40,235 bases of DNA, taken from assembly GCF_003399765.1 (NCBI RefSeq), contig NZ_NFZV01000032.1:1-40235 (forward strand), in the 5' to 3' direction. Each line of letters opens with the position of its first letter. Positions within the stretch are counted from its first letter, which is position 1. Shown piece by piece: positions 23,995 to 32,602 of the stretch. The notes beneath the pieces were generated by a model that was not told where the DNA came from, did no database searches, and worked only from the letters and a program-made list of their open reading frames with translations. This stretch comes from Alkalilimnicola ehrlichii (GTDB lineage: Bacteria > Pseudomonadota > Gammaproteobacteria > Nitrococcales > AK92). The translations under genes and the position numbers were made by a program.

Positions 23995-25941
23995 ATGGAT
24001 TTCTTTGATCGTCAGGCGCGCGCACGCCGCAACGCCCTTTTTCTGATAACGCTGTATTCCTTAAGCGTAATGCTACTGACAGGGCTACTGGCGCTCGCTG
24101 TTATCGCGCTCGGTTTAGCCACGAAAGCACAGGCACCTTGGATTGCGCTGAGCGTTGTGCTCCTTATCGCGATAGCCGCACTCTATAAACGCTGGACACT
24201 CAATGAAGGAGGCCGTACCGTCGCCGAAATACTGGCCAGACGGCCGATTTTGTTCGATAGCGACGACCCCGACGAGCGGCGGGTATTGAATGTGGTGGAG
24301 GAAATAGCCATCGCCGCGGGCGCGCCGGTTCCGCTGGTCTATGTTTTGGAAGCGCCCTCGATCAATGCCTTCGCCGCCGGCTACCAGATGGAAGACGCGG
24401 TTCTCGCCGTCACCCGAGGGGCTATCGAGAATCTCTCGCGAGCCGAGCTGCAGGGCATGCTCGCCCACGAGTTCAGTCATATTTTAAACGGCGACATGCG
24501 ACTAAACATGCGTCTGACGGTCGCCTTACACGGCCTAGTCGCGTTCAGCCTAGCGGGGCGCGAGTTGATCCATACGGCATCGACTTGGCGCTCCCCAGGC
24601 CTGTTGGCCCCCACCGCAATACTAGCCGTCTTCTATCTCATACCGGGGCTGGCACTCTGGCTATTCGGCGGGGCCGGCGTGCTGTGCGCCAACGTAATAA
24701 AGGCCGCCGCCAATCGCCAACGAGACTATCTAGCCGATGCCGCCGCCGTTCAGTTTACTCGCGATCCGCAGGGAATCGGCGGCGCTTTGAGAAAACTGGC
24801 CGGCCACCCCGAAGGCGGTTGGATTCAAGGCTATCGCGCCAAAGAATACAGTCACCTGTTTTTTGGACCGCTACATCTCAAATCGGCGCCGCTACTGTCG
24901 CCGCACGCCCCGCTGCGGAAACGCATTCAAAGACTATTGCCTAACTGGGACGGTACATTTCTCGCGCCCGCCCCTCAACAACCGCAGCAGCAGTCGTCTC
25001 GCAAGGCAACACCGCCCATCGAGCAAAGCCTTGACCTACTAGCTGCCGCTGCCGCGGCCTACGCTGCGACCCAGCTCCCGACCGAAGCGGCAGAATCCTC
25101 GCTCGACACCGTCGGCGAGGTATCGCCCGTCCACCTTGATTACGCCCGGCACGCCTTACATGAACTCCCGCCAAGCCTAAAAAGGGCGGTACGCGATCCG
25201 AATTCGGCGCGTGCCGTTATCGCCCACCTGCTGCTCAGCAACGAACAGCCGTTACGCGACGAACAGCTAAAGCTTTTACAAAAGCACGCCCCCAAAGACA
25301 CGGCTATGGCCGTACATATTGTCGAAGAACCGATACGACAGCTCGATCCGCATTTGCGTTGGCCGCTCGTAGAACTCGCCATACCGGCACTAAAACGGCT
25401 GTCGCGCCCCCAGTACGAGCAATTTAAGGCCAAGCTACAGTTACTGTTGACGAGCAGCGGCGCGGCAAACCCCATGACCTGGACACTCTATCGCAGCGTC
25501 GTTCAGAACGCCGAACCGCAAGGCGCCGCTTTCGCACGCTATCGACTCAGCGATTGCTGCCGAGAGGCAAGACTCCTGTTAAGCCTGTTCGTAAGCGCCA
25601 ACCGCACATCCCCGGCGGCACGGCAGGCGGCGTTCGCAGCAGCCGTTGCCGATTTGCCCGTCACCTCCGCCAGCGCCATCTCATTGGACGACTTGAGTTA
25701 TCGCGACCTGGATCGGGCTATCGTCAAGCTTCGCCAATTAAAACCCAGCCACAAGAAACTTTTGTTAAAGTCGCTCTTACTAGGCATCGAACACAACGGT
25801 GCCATCGATATCGGCGAGGCCGAATTACTGCGTACAACCGCTGAGCTATTAGGCTGCCCCGTGCCGCCGCTCATCGGCAAGCCCGTACCGATGGTGGAAG
25901 AGAACGTTCGGACCGGGGCCGAACCGGTAACGTCGGCCTAA
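23995..25941 (+). CDS. M48-family membrane metalloprotease with long C-terminal domain
   Basis: 648 aa. Two N-terminal membrane segments (about residues 14-41 and 46-62) precede the M48 domain: the zinc motif His158-Glu159-x-x-His162 in GMLAHEFSHILNGDMRLNMRL, a further pair of membrane segments, then ANRQRDYLADAAAVQFTRDPQGIGGALRKL. The residue expected as third zinc ligand (Glu in RxREYxAD) is Asp244 here. After about residue 330 comes a linker rich in Gln and Ala, then a mainly helical C-terminal part (ALHELPPSLKRAVRDPNSARAVIAHLLL and onward) typical of this subfamily and of unknown role. It is likely an inner-membrane quality-control protease related to HtpX. A promoter-like TTGCAT near 23917 and TACTAT near 23938 are only 15 bp apart, so uncertain. 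Confidence 0.9.
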   Translation: MDFFDRQARARRNALFLITLYSLSVMLLTGLLALAVIALGLATKAQAPWIALSVVLLIAIAALYKRWTLNEGGRTVAEILARRPILFDSDDPDERRVLNVVEEIAIAAGAPVPLVYVLEAPSINAFAAGYQMEDAVLAVTRGAIENLSRAELQGMLAHEFSHILNGDMRLNMRLTVALHGLVAFSLAGRELIHTASTWRSPGLLAPTAILAVFYLIPGLALWLFGGAGVLCANVIKAAANRQRDYLADAAAVQFTRDPQGIGGALRKLAGHPEGGWIQGYRAKEYSHLFFGPLHLKSAPLLSPHAPLRKRIQRLLPNWDGTFLAPAPQQPQQQSSRKATPPIEQSLDLLAAAAAAYAATQLPTEAAESSLDTVGEVSPVHLDYARHALHELPPSLKRAVRDPNSARAVIAHLLLSNEQPLRDEQLKLLQKHAPKDTAMAVHIVEEPIRQLDPHLRWPLVELAIPALKRLSRPQYEQFKAKLQLLLTSSGAANPMTWTLYRSVVQNAEPQGAAFARYRLSDCCREARLLLSLFVSANRTSPAARQAAFAAAVADLPVTSASAISLDDLSYRDLDRAIVKLRQLKPSHKKLLLKSLLLGIEHNGAIDIGEAELLRTTAELLGCPVPPLIGKPVPMVEENVRTGAEPVTSA

Positions 25942-25961
25942 TGCGATAACAGCTTACCGGC

Positions 25962-26664
25962 TCAAGCCACCGGCAGCTCGTACTTAGGCGCAATAGTCAG
26001 CGCTACAAGCCCCAGCATAAAGCACAATGCCGCCGCAAAACCCAAAGCCCACATCTGAAGCTGACTGAGCAGAAGGCGCCCGCTAAGCCGCCGCCGAAAA
26101 AGGCGATCAGAATCGACAGCAGCAGCCCGAACTTCCAGCCTTTGACCTGCCGACCTCGCAGACGATTACCTAACAAAGCCCCCAGATCCGTCACCACGCC
26201 GGTGACATGCGTTGTACGCAAGGTAAGGCCACGATAACTGCTCGCCATAGCGTTCTGTAGACCGCAAGCCATCGCCGCCAGAGGCACCGCAAAATCCACA
26301 CCGCGAAGCGCCAACAGCATAGTAGCGGTTAGGATTCCGCCCTCGACGAGCAGCATCGCAGCATAGCGGCGCTTCATTCTGAACAAAGTATCCCGCAGGA
26401 TCAGACCGGAGAGCAAAGCACCGCCGAAGAACCCAGCGACGATAGACGCGATCAAAAGCAAATCGTCGCTACTAACAAGCGCAAGGTCGATGCCCAGATG
26501 CGCGACCGCACCGCTCATATGACTCACCGGCACGGCAAAAAACCAAGCATCACCACGTTGACATAACCGGCGATGGCCGAGAGCAACGCCGCTCCGGAGA
26601 AAACCCAAACGCGGCTTTGCTGCATGAATACGTCATGCTCGTGTTCGACCTTCGAAAAGGGCAT
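25962..26664 (-). pseudogene. DUF1275 (YoaK-type) membrane protein, two frameshifts
   Basis: The reconstructed gene starts at ATG 26664 (MPFSKVEHEHD), with AGGA before it, and ends at TGA 25962. The first frame gives VFSGAALLSAIAGYVNVVMLGF then stops. Adding one base to the A6 run at 26537-26542 joins it to FAVPVSHMSGAVAHLGIDLALVSSDD, GLQNAMASSYRGLTLRTTHVTGVVTDLGALLG and GWKFGLLLSILIAFFGGGLAGAF, all textbook DUF1275. A second lost base near 26072 hides the tail LLSQLQMWALGFAAALCFML...YELPVA. The family has about six membrane segments and unknown function. Two separate one-base losses in an otherwise conserved gene could mean poor consensus or real decay. Confidence 0.85.
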
Positions 26665-26983
26665 GGATAGGTCCTAAGATGAACGTGTAGATAGGCCCAC
26701 GAAAAACCGTAAGCCGGCACTTTGGTACGCACCATTTGTCGCACGGTTGCGCCCCCTTCTTGAGAGCGAAGTCGCTGCCCCACATTATTCAGTGTTTTCT
26801 TAATAGGTTGCTAGTGCCCCGCTTTACTCGTTCGCTGTTGACAAGGCGCCATGGATAAGTCGTTGAGTCTAAAGGTGAGGAGGCGTCATAGCAGCGCTAT
26901 GGCGACGACAAGTCAACGAGTTCGACCAAGCCTTAATGCAACGAACCAGTGCAACAGGATGCTAGCTTAGAGAGGCAACTATC
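26665..26983. other. Intergenic region with imperfect palindromic element
   Basis: 319 bp without a gene. At its centre is an imperfect palindrome: catagc-agc-gctatg (26887-26901) flanked by aagtcgttgagtc (26857-26869) and agtcaacgagtt (26911-26922), which pair with few mismatches. The layout resembles dispersed palindromic repeats of gammaproteobacterial intergenic DNA. Confidence 0.5.
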
Positions 26984-27376
26984 ATGAAGCGCAGCACAGT
27001 TAACCCATGGCCAAACCCGATTTTTCACGATGCCGGAATACTCGTGGAAGACGCCAAGCGACTCCTGTTTCTAAACGGTCAGTGTGCTGTTTCGCCGCAG
27101 GGAGAATCGCTATATCCCGGCGATATGCGGGCACAGATGATGGGCGCGCTGGACAATCTGGAGACGGTACTTGAACACGCTAACATGAGCTTCGCCAATG
27201 TGGTGTGGATGAACACGTACGTTACGGATATGGCAATATTCAACGAGCAGGTAGCGGCACCCATGGCGGAACGCCTCGCCGACTTCGATACCCGACCGCC
27301 GGGCGTTCTATCCTGCGTTACGGTATTGGCGCGGCCCGAACTGATGATCGAACTGCAAATGATTGCCGCCGATTAG
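26984..27376 (+). CDS. RidA/YjgF-family protein
   Basis: 130 aa. It has the RidA (YjgF/YER057c/UK114) pattern: LFLNGQCAVSPQGESLYPGDMRAQMMGALDNLETVLEHANMSFANVVWMNTYVTDMAIFNE, and the C-terminal RPPGVLSCVTVLARPELMIELQMIA. In true RidA deaminases an Arg in the motif R-x-x-x-x-V near the C-terminus binds the iminoacid; here the corresponding position reads LSCVTV without Arg, so it probably belongs to a non-deaminase subgroup. GAGAGGC precedes the start. It is a single gene. Confidence 0.88.
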   Translation: MKRSTVNPWPNPIFHDAGILVEDAKRLLFLNGQCAVSPQGESLYPGDMRAQMMGALDNLETVLEHANMSFANVVWMNTYVTDMAIFNEQVAAPMAERLADFDTRPPGVLSCVTVLARPELMIELQMIAAD

Positions 27377-27470
27377 GGTAGCAGCCTCTTACTTGATTCA
27401 AAGGCTTGCGATAAGCCACCATTAGTCTTCCCTAACTCACTTTGTCACAACAACAAGGAAAAACCTCATC

Positions 27471-28346
27471 TTGTTCAAGCGGCTCTCACTTTTGTTGGCA
27501 TCCGTTTTTATCGTAAGCGCCTGCGATAACGGCGTTTGGATCTGGGCCGGCGATAATGTTCGCATCGAAGCGCCCGGGGACGAGGCGGTCGGCGAGTCCC
27601 TCACCGCGCTGATCGCCCACCTCGCCCCCTACGCCAGCCCCGTAGCGCGGGAATACGAAGACGGGGTGTGGCGTATAAGGACGAAAAACGAACTTTACGA
27701 CTTCACCTGGAAAGAACTAGAAGCGCATCTCCAAAGCTTTAGCGCGGCGGAACCGAGCACGGCTTCGCTATCGGATTTGAGCTATCGCTTCGACCCGCCC
27801 GACAACCTCAGCAAAAATATCCTGGGAATGCTTGATGGCAACCCGTTTCCGTTCTTTATCGCGCCAGGCGTTGTCCCGCGCATGCAGCGGGACGATTACG
27901 TTCTCCCGGGCGGAGGAGGCATAGGCGGCCGTAACCAAACGCTTAATATCTGTTACCTGGACATCCTAATCGGCGGCGACGGCATACCACCGGCGCGCTA
28001 CGTACGTCGCGTTGAAGTTGAGCGCGCCGACTCCGAGCTCGCCCAACAACTACTCGATACGGTTAATGCCAGCCTCGCCCGTACCCCACATGGTATTCCG
28101 GTTCCGGGTGAAGTGCGGGATGCGGACGGTAATCCGGTGGAGCTTCTAAGGAACGCACAACCGCATCCGGATGACGCATACCGCCTGTACATTCCCGTCG
28201 CGGACTGGACGGACATCCTGCCCCGACACTTCGCAGGCAGCGCCTCCGCATGCTTCGAGCGAGACGGCGGAGAAGATGCGCGGCGGTTAATCGGCCAGAT
28301 CGGTTTTCCCGATCTGGTAGGGCTCGATATCCGCTTAGTCAGGTAG
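27471..28346 (+). CDS. Hypothetical lipoprotein
   Basis: 291 aa from a TTG start (MFKRLSLLLASVFIVSAC), with AAGGA upstream. The lipobox VSAC places Cys18 as the lipid site. The mature protein has no family I recognise. Visible traits are a mixed alpha/beta composition, a glycine-rich turn LPGGGGIGGRNQTLNICYLDILIGGDG in the middle, and Cys residues in NICYLD and SACFERD that might pair. It is probably anchored in a membrane on the periplasmic side. It is convergent with the saccharopine-dehydrogenase-like gene, with a strong hairpin between them. Confidence 0.65.
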   Translation: MFKRLSLLLASVFIVSACDNGVWIWAGDNVRIEAPGDEAVGESLTALIAHLAPYASPVAREYEDGVWRIRTKNELYDFTWKELEAHLQSFSAAEPSTASLSDLSYRFDPPDNLSKNILGMLDGNPFPFFIAPGVVPRMQRDDYVLPGGGGIGGRNQTLNICYLDILIGGDGIPPARYVRRVEVERADSELAQQLLDTVNASLARTPHGIPVPGEVRDADGNPVELLRNAQPHPDDAYRLYIPVADWTDILPRHFAGSASACFERDGGEDARRLIGQIGFPDLVGLDIRLVR

Positions 28347-28359
28347 AGAAGGCACAGCA

Positions 28360-28391
28360 AAGGCGGCCGGAGCGCCATGCTCCGGCGCCTT
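28360..28391. terminator. Strong hairpin between convergent genes
   Basis: aaggc-g-gccggagc (28360-28373), loop gccat, then gctccggc-gcctt (28379-28391): 13 pairs with one bulged G. It lies just after the lipoprotein stop and before the end of the convergent gene, fitting a bidirectional terminator, though without a T tract. Confidence 0.7.
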
Positions 28392-29646
28392 ATCGGGTGT
28401 TGCGACCCACTTTACTCAAGCACCTCGAAGGACACCCCAGCGTGCTCGCGCAAGCGCGCCAAGAGACGGTCGCCGAATGCGTCGAAGGCGTCCAGAAACC
28501 GCCCTCAAGTTTGTCTTGAGGGGTATCCAGTGCGAGACAAACAGCCGCTTGGCCGAGCATTTTTCCGGTAGACCCGTAGCCCGGATCGCGGTCGCCGGTT
28601 ACTTTGACCTGCAAGGTGCTGCCCTCCGCCCCTTTGCCTAAGAAACGCAGGTCGTAAAAACCTTTCTCCTGCGCCTCCAAGCTCGGCCCTTCTCCAGGCT
28701 TAGGCACCACAAAGCGCTCGATAAACCAACGACTAGGCGGAACGATAACCCCAAGCATAAACAGGCGCAGACCGGCAGAGAGCATTAACGAGCGCCTACG
28801 CCCTTTTTTATCCTGCCCCGTCAACATCGCCTCGTCATAGCGAAAAGCCTCGCCATAAGCCTTGCCGCTAAGCGCATTCGAACGCAGCACCACGCGGGTA
28901 TTAACCGGCGCCATCACAAAAGGCCCAAGCCATGCCTTGAAGTCCTCGTCGTACTGCGACGAGCGTACGTTGGGCTGGTCGACCTTCTCGCCGGAGTCCA
29001 TGAAACAGAGCGAATAAGGGTCGGCTAACTCCCGCCGTACCTGCTTGTCGCGAGTAGCCTCTTTCACGGTGTTGAGCAAGCTGGCTACCGTGCCGCCGGA
29101 CATTCCGCCCCGTAGCGCGCGTACGCGCATTTTTACGCGTGTAGCAGGCTGCCCGAACCGATGCTTAAATTGCTGTTGGAGAAAATACACGCCCATATCG
29201 GAGGGGATGGAATCGAACCCGCAGCAATGCACGATTCGAGCCCCCGATCGGCGCGCCTCCTCCTGATACCGCTCAATCATCCGGCGTACCCACTGCACTT
29301 CCCCCGTCAGATCGCAGTAGTCCGTCCCGCTGCGCACGCACGTCCGCAACAAAGGCTCGCCGAACTGGGCGTAAGGCCCGACGGTGGAGACGACCGTCCG
29401 CGTCTGCCCGCACAGCCGCGCAAGCGCTTCTTCATCAGCGGCATCCGCGACGATAAGCGGCAACGCCGCCGCCTGCTGCCCGAGCGAGTCGCGCACTTCC
29501 TCTAGGCGTTCGCGCGAGCGCCCGGCGATGGCCCAATTGAGCGTTTCTCCGCCGCCGCCGAACTGTTCGCCCAAGTAACGGGTCAGAATTCGGCCGACGA
29601 AACTCGTCGCCCCGAACACCACCAAATCGAATTGTGTTTCGCTCAT
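28390..29646 (-). CDS. Saccharopine-dehydrogenase-like (trans-acting enoyl reductase type) protein, C-terminus frameshifted
   Basis: About 418 aa from ATG at 29646 (MSETQFDLVVFGATSFVGRIL), with AAGG upstream. An N-terminal Rossmann domain has the nucleotide loop GATSFVG, then NWAIAGRSRERLEEV, TVVSTVGPYAQFGEPLLRTCVRSGTDYCDLTGEVQWVRRM and VHCCGFDSIPSDMG, the signature of the saccharopine-dehydrogenase-like/trans-enoyl-reductase family (COG3268). The last about 30 residues are out of frame: after GGFWTPS a one-base insertion near 28484 gives DAFGDRLLARLREHAGVSFEVLE and a stop at 28412, the expected family ending. The role is unknown in proteobacteria; relatives act in lipid synthesis. Confidence 0.87.
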   Translation of the reverse strand: MSETQFDLVVFGATSFVGRILTRYLGEQFGGGGETLNWAIAGRSRERLEEVRDSLGQQAAALPLIVADAADEEALARLCGQTRTVVSTVGPYAQFGEPLLRTCVRSGTDYCDLTGEVQWVRRMIERYQEEARRSGARIVHCCGFDSIPSDMGVYFLQQQFKHRFGQPATRVKMRVRALRGGMSGGTVASLLNTVKEATRDKQVRRELADPYSLCFMDSGEKVDQPNVRSSQYDEDFKAWLGPFVMAPVNTRVVLRSNALSGKAYGEAFRYDEAMLTGQDKKGRRRSLMLSAGLRLFMLGVIVPPSRWFIERFVVPKPGEGPSLEAQEKGFYDLRFLGKGAEGSTLQVKVTGDRDPGYGSTGKMLGQAAVCLALDTPQDKLEGGFWTPSTHSATVSWRACASTLGCPSRCLSKVGRNTR

Positions 29647-29808
29647 ACTCGCTGCCTTAAGCTGCACCAACAAACAAAATAACCGTCGAGTTTACGGAAC
29701 ATACGCGGTTAACATATAAGCACGCAGAGCACACCCATGGTCAAGTACCGACGCGATGGCTCGACGTACAGCGCTTCCCTATCAGAGGCGGGATATTTCT
29801 GCCGCTAT

Positions 29809-29833
29809 TGATTAAACAAAACCTTGTTAATCA
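29809..29833. promoter_or_regulatory. Inverted repeat upstream of TPR gene
   Basis: tgattaa (29809-29815) and ttaatca (29827-29833) are perfect arms, with caa/ttg pairing further inside. It ends 15 bp before the start codon at 29849, so it could be a regulator site or a leader hairpin. Confidence 0.45.
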
Positions 29834-29848
29834 GTTGAGAAAACAACA

Positions 29849-31732
29849 ATGACAACGAAACTAAAGGCCACGCTTTGGGGGCTGGCCGTTCTAACGGTCG
29901 CCGCCGTCGGCTTCTACGCCTACACCCAAACGGCCACCTACGCCGCCGGACGTCATCTCGCCGAGGCGGAAGCAGCCTTCGCCCAACAAGACTTCGAAAA
30001 AGCCGCTTACCTTTACGGTACAGTCGCGCTCTCCGGCACCGACCATGCCCGACAGGGGCGCAGCGGCCTGCGCAGCTTGCTGGACGATAGTCGCCTAAGC
30101 GAGCAACCGGCGGCTGCGATTGCCATGCTCGCCGAGCAGACTTTACGCGCCAACGCGCGCACAGGGCCAATGTACCCCGAAGGGCCTCTCCTGGCGCTCG
30201 CTTGGGAGACCATCGAAGCACGGGCGCAGGAAGACCCGGTCGGCGCCAAACGATTGCTGGACGCCATTGCTGGCGTCGAGTCGGACCGCGAGCGGGTCGT
30301 CGAGAAAAACGAGCAACTGCTAGAGCGCATCGTCGCCACCGCCCCCGATAACGTAGCGGCTGCTGCCGAGCTGGCAGAAATTCTGGAAGTGCGTGGCGAA
30401 TTTGCCCGTTGCGAACAGCTGCTGGCACCGCATGCGGACAGCCTCGGCAGCGGCGAAGCGGCGCGCATTCTCGGGCAGATCTACGCCGCCCAAGGCCGTA
30501 TCGAAGAAAGCTACCGCCTCCTACGCCCCTATACTCACGATCGCTTACAGCAGTACCGTGCATTGGAACAAGCCTACTATCGGCTCTACGACGATCTATG
30601 GGATGCGACGCTGGAGGAGCTGCAAGCCGGCATGGCCAGCTCGGCCTTCTACGACGCTTACGAGCGGGCAGACGAAGTCGACCGTCGCGAGCTAGTACAG
30701 CGGTACATCAACCGGCGGCTGGAACAAAATCCGGCCTTAGAAGCGTCTTTGGAAGCCGTGCAAGAAGCGGCGGCAATCGTGCCTGCCGCCTTCGACTTAG
30801 CTCTTGTCATGATGCACCGGGCTCATAACTTGAGCGATCCGCAAGAGCGCCAGGCCCAGCTCGAAGCAGCAGAGGAGACTTTCCTTGCCATTCAAGGCTT
30901 TGCTGCCGACAGCGACGAGTACTGGCTCTACCTGGGCCAGGTGTACTACTGGTTAGGGCGGCAGGAGGAAGGGCGGCAAATCTTCGACGAGTTGCTCGAA
31001 GCCTACGACCGCAGCTACGACGTACTGACCGGCATCTCAGGCGTGCTGCGCGCACTGGGCGCCGTTAGCGAAGCTAGAACACTCGTCGAAGAAGCCTACG
31101 CACAGGCCACGACGGATGAGCAACGGCGGACGGCGGCCCATATGCGCTCGGTCATGTTTATCGACGTCGAGGACGAAATCGTCTGGCTGGAGCGGGCGGA
31201 CCAGTCCGATACCCGGATTCGCGCCTCGTTACACACAGCCCGCGGCCACCTGGCGCTGGACAAAGGGCAACACGATGTTGCCGAAAAAGCCTTTCGCCAA
31301 GCCTTAAAAGACTTCGCGGAGCTACCGGAGAGCCCCAGCCGATTAAACAGCATCGGTCTGGTTCATCTCGCGCTGTACTCGCTGCAAGGCGAGCGTGAGC
31401 AACTGCAACAAGGCATCGCGCATCTGGATCGCGCCTTAGCACTGATGCCGACGGACAGCATCCTCCTGCTTAACAACCTCTCGGCATTAGAATCGGCCGT
31501 TGTCACCGGCTTGGTCGACGACGCCATCGACTTAAGCCTCCTGAAGCACTCGGCAAACTTCGGCCTATTGGAACACCTGCATGCCGACTCGGCCTCCTTG
31601 GAGGCGCTAAGAGGCGCCTTTCTCGCTAACGAAGCGGCTCAAAAGCTGCTCGACTATAGCGAGAAAGCCATCCTCCTCGCCCCAGACCCTCCTCGTACGG
31701 AGCCGCGTTACGCATTTACGATTTCTCGATAA
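29849..31732 (+). CDS. Membrane-anchored TPR-like protein (probably first part of a split gene)
   Basis: 627 aa. One N-terminal membrane segment (LWGLAVLTVAAVGFYAYT, residues 10-27) precedes a long helical-repeat region with TPR-like units: HLAEAEAAFAQQDFEKAAYLYGTVAL, AARILGQIYAAQGRIEESYRLLRPY, YWLYLGQVYYWLGRQEEGRQIFDELLEAYD, HTARGHLALDKGQHDVAEKAFRQAL. It points to the periplasm or outer face of the inner membrane. The frame stops at 31732 after FTISR. The next frame continues as a soluble helical-repeat region with no start signal of its own, and one added base near 31727 (ISR-DNGEGLIAMADRAQRA) would fuse the two into a protein of about 890 aa. I favour the single-gene reading. Confidence 0.7.
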   Translation: MTTKLKATLWGLAVLTVAAVGFYAYTQTATYAAGRHLAEAEAAFAQQDFEKAAYLYGTVALSGTDHARQGRSGLRSLLDDSRLSEQPAAAIAMLAEQTLRANARTGPMYPEGPLLALAWETIEARAQEDPVGAKRLLDAIAGVESDRERVVEKNEQLLERIVATAPDNVAAAAELAEILEVRGEFARCEQLLAPHADSLGSGEAARILGQIYAAQGRIEESYRLLRPYTHDRLQQYRALEQAYYRLYDDLWDATLEELQAGMASSAFYDAYERADEVDRRELVQRYINRRLEQNPALEASLEAVQEAAAIVPAAFDLALVMMHRAHNLSDPQERQAQLEAAEETFLAIQGFAADSDEYWLYLGQVYYWLGRQEEGRQIFDELLEAYDRSYDVLTGISGVLRALGAVSEARTLVEEAYAQATTDEQRRTAAHMRSVMFIDVEDEIVWLERADQSDTRIRASLHTARGHLALDKGQHDVAEKAFRQALKDFAELPESPSRLNSIGLVHLALYSLQGEREQLQQGIAHLDRALALMPTDSILLLNNLSALESAVVTGLVDDAIDLSLLKHSANFGLLEHLHADSASLEALRGAFLANEAAQKLLDYSEKAILLAPDPPRTEPRYAFTISR

Positions 31733-31742
31733 CGGAGAAGGC

Positions 31743-32537
31743 TTGATCGCCATGGCCGATCGGGCGCAGCGTGCCAACCTAGACCTTGGAGACCATCGGC
31801 AAATTTGGGCCGATTACCTCGCCGGGGTCGGCGACGAATCGCGGCTGGCCTCCGCGCGTGCAGTTTTGCAGCGCCACGAGGCACAGCTCGAGGCGATTTC
31901 CGTCGATACTCAGCCCTTGACGTGGTCTGTTGCCGCCGGCGGCTGGATCGACGCCCAAATGCGGCTGGCGAAGGTAGGCGAGCCGATTGATCCGGACCGC
32001 CTGGTGCACGTTGCGCGCAAAGCCCGCGCAGCGAACGACAGTTCGGCCAGCCTGTGGAACCTGGTCGTCGCGCTATCGCTCCGCGCCAACCGCGACCTGG
32101 CCGTAAGCGACGCTAGCTATGCGCAGCTCGTTCGGGACTATTCGCGGGCGCTTGACCCCGAAACGCTCCTGCTCCTGCAGATGGATCGGAACCCCGACTT
32201 CCGAAGCTTGGCGCTCGAACATCGAGACGTGCAGGAAATGCTCACGCTCATGATCGAACGAACCGAGCGCTACTCGCAACGCGGCGGCGCCTGGACGTGG
32301 TTATTGTTCCAACACGGGGCTCCCGAACGGGCCGACGCCTTAGCAGAACGGTTACTGGCAAGACCGGCTGTGCAAGCCAGTCATCGTCTCCAGGCCATTT
32401 TCCATGACAGTAGCCCCGAACTGCTTATCCAGCGCTACTTCTACGCGCTGATGAGCGACGATGACGAACAAGCGCAAGCCCTACTGGCAGAAGCCAGAAG
32501 CCGAGGCCTGCCCGTAACCGAGCCGACAGCACTATAA
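31743..32537 (+). CDS. Helical-repeat continuation of the TPR protein
   Basis: 264 aa if started at TTG 31743, or from ATG at 31752. It has no signal or membrane segment and is mainly helical: ADRAQRANLDLGDHRQIWADYLAGVGDESRLASARAVLQRHEAQ, LWNLVVALSLRANRDLAVSDASYAQLVRDYSRALD and a final AQALLAEARSRGLPVTEPTAL. Its frame is open for several codons upstream (RFLDNGEGLIA) and overlaps the end of the preceding gene, which fits a one-base loss more than an independent gene. GGAGAAGG just upstream could, however, serve as a ribosome site. Confidence 0.6.
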   Translation: MIAMADRAQRANLDLGDHRQIWADYLAGVGDESRLASARAVLQRHEAQLEAISVDTQPLTWSVAAGGWIDAQMRLAKVGEPIDPDRLVHVARKARAANDSSASLWNLVVALSLRANRDLAVSDASYAQLVRDYSRALDPETLLLLQMDRNPDFRSLALEHRDVQEMLTLMIERTERYSQRGGAWTWLLFQHGAPERADALAERLLARPAVQASHRLQAIFHDSSPELLIQRYFYALMSDDDEQAQALLAEARSRGLPVTEPTAL

Positions 32538-32578
32538 TCGCGCTACCGGCGGAGCCTCAACAAGACATCCTCAGCCGA

Positions 32579-32594
32579 TGCGCAAAAGCGCATG
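32579..32594. terminator. Small hairpin between convergent genes
   Basis: atgcgc-aaaa-gcgcat is a perfect 6-bp stem with an AAAA loop between the TPR continuation (+) and the NIT-like gene (-). Termination is inferred from position only. Confidence 0.45.
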
Positions 32595-32602
32595 CTGGGC
32601 GT

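Noticed and set aside
26821-26983. Insertion-sequence end near the palindrome
   Set aside because: No transposase remnant or direct repeats could be seen; only a palindromic repeat is supported.
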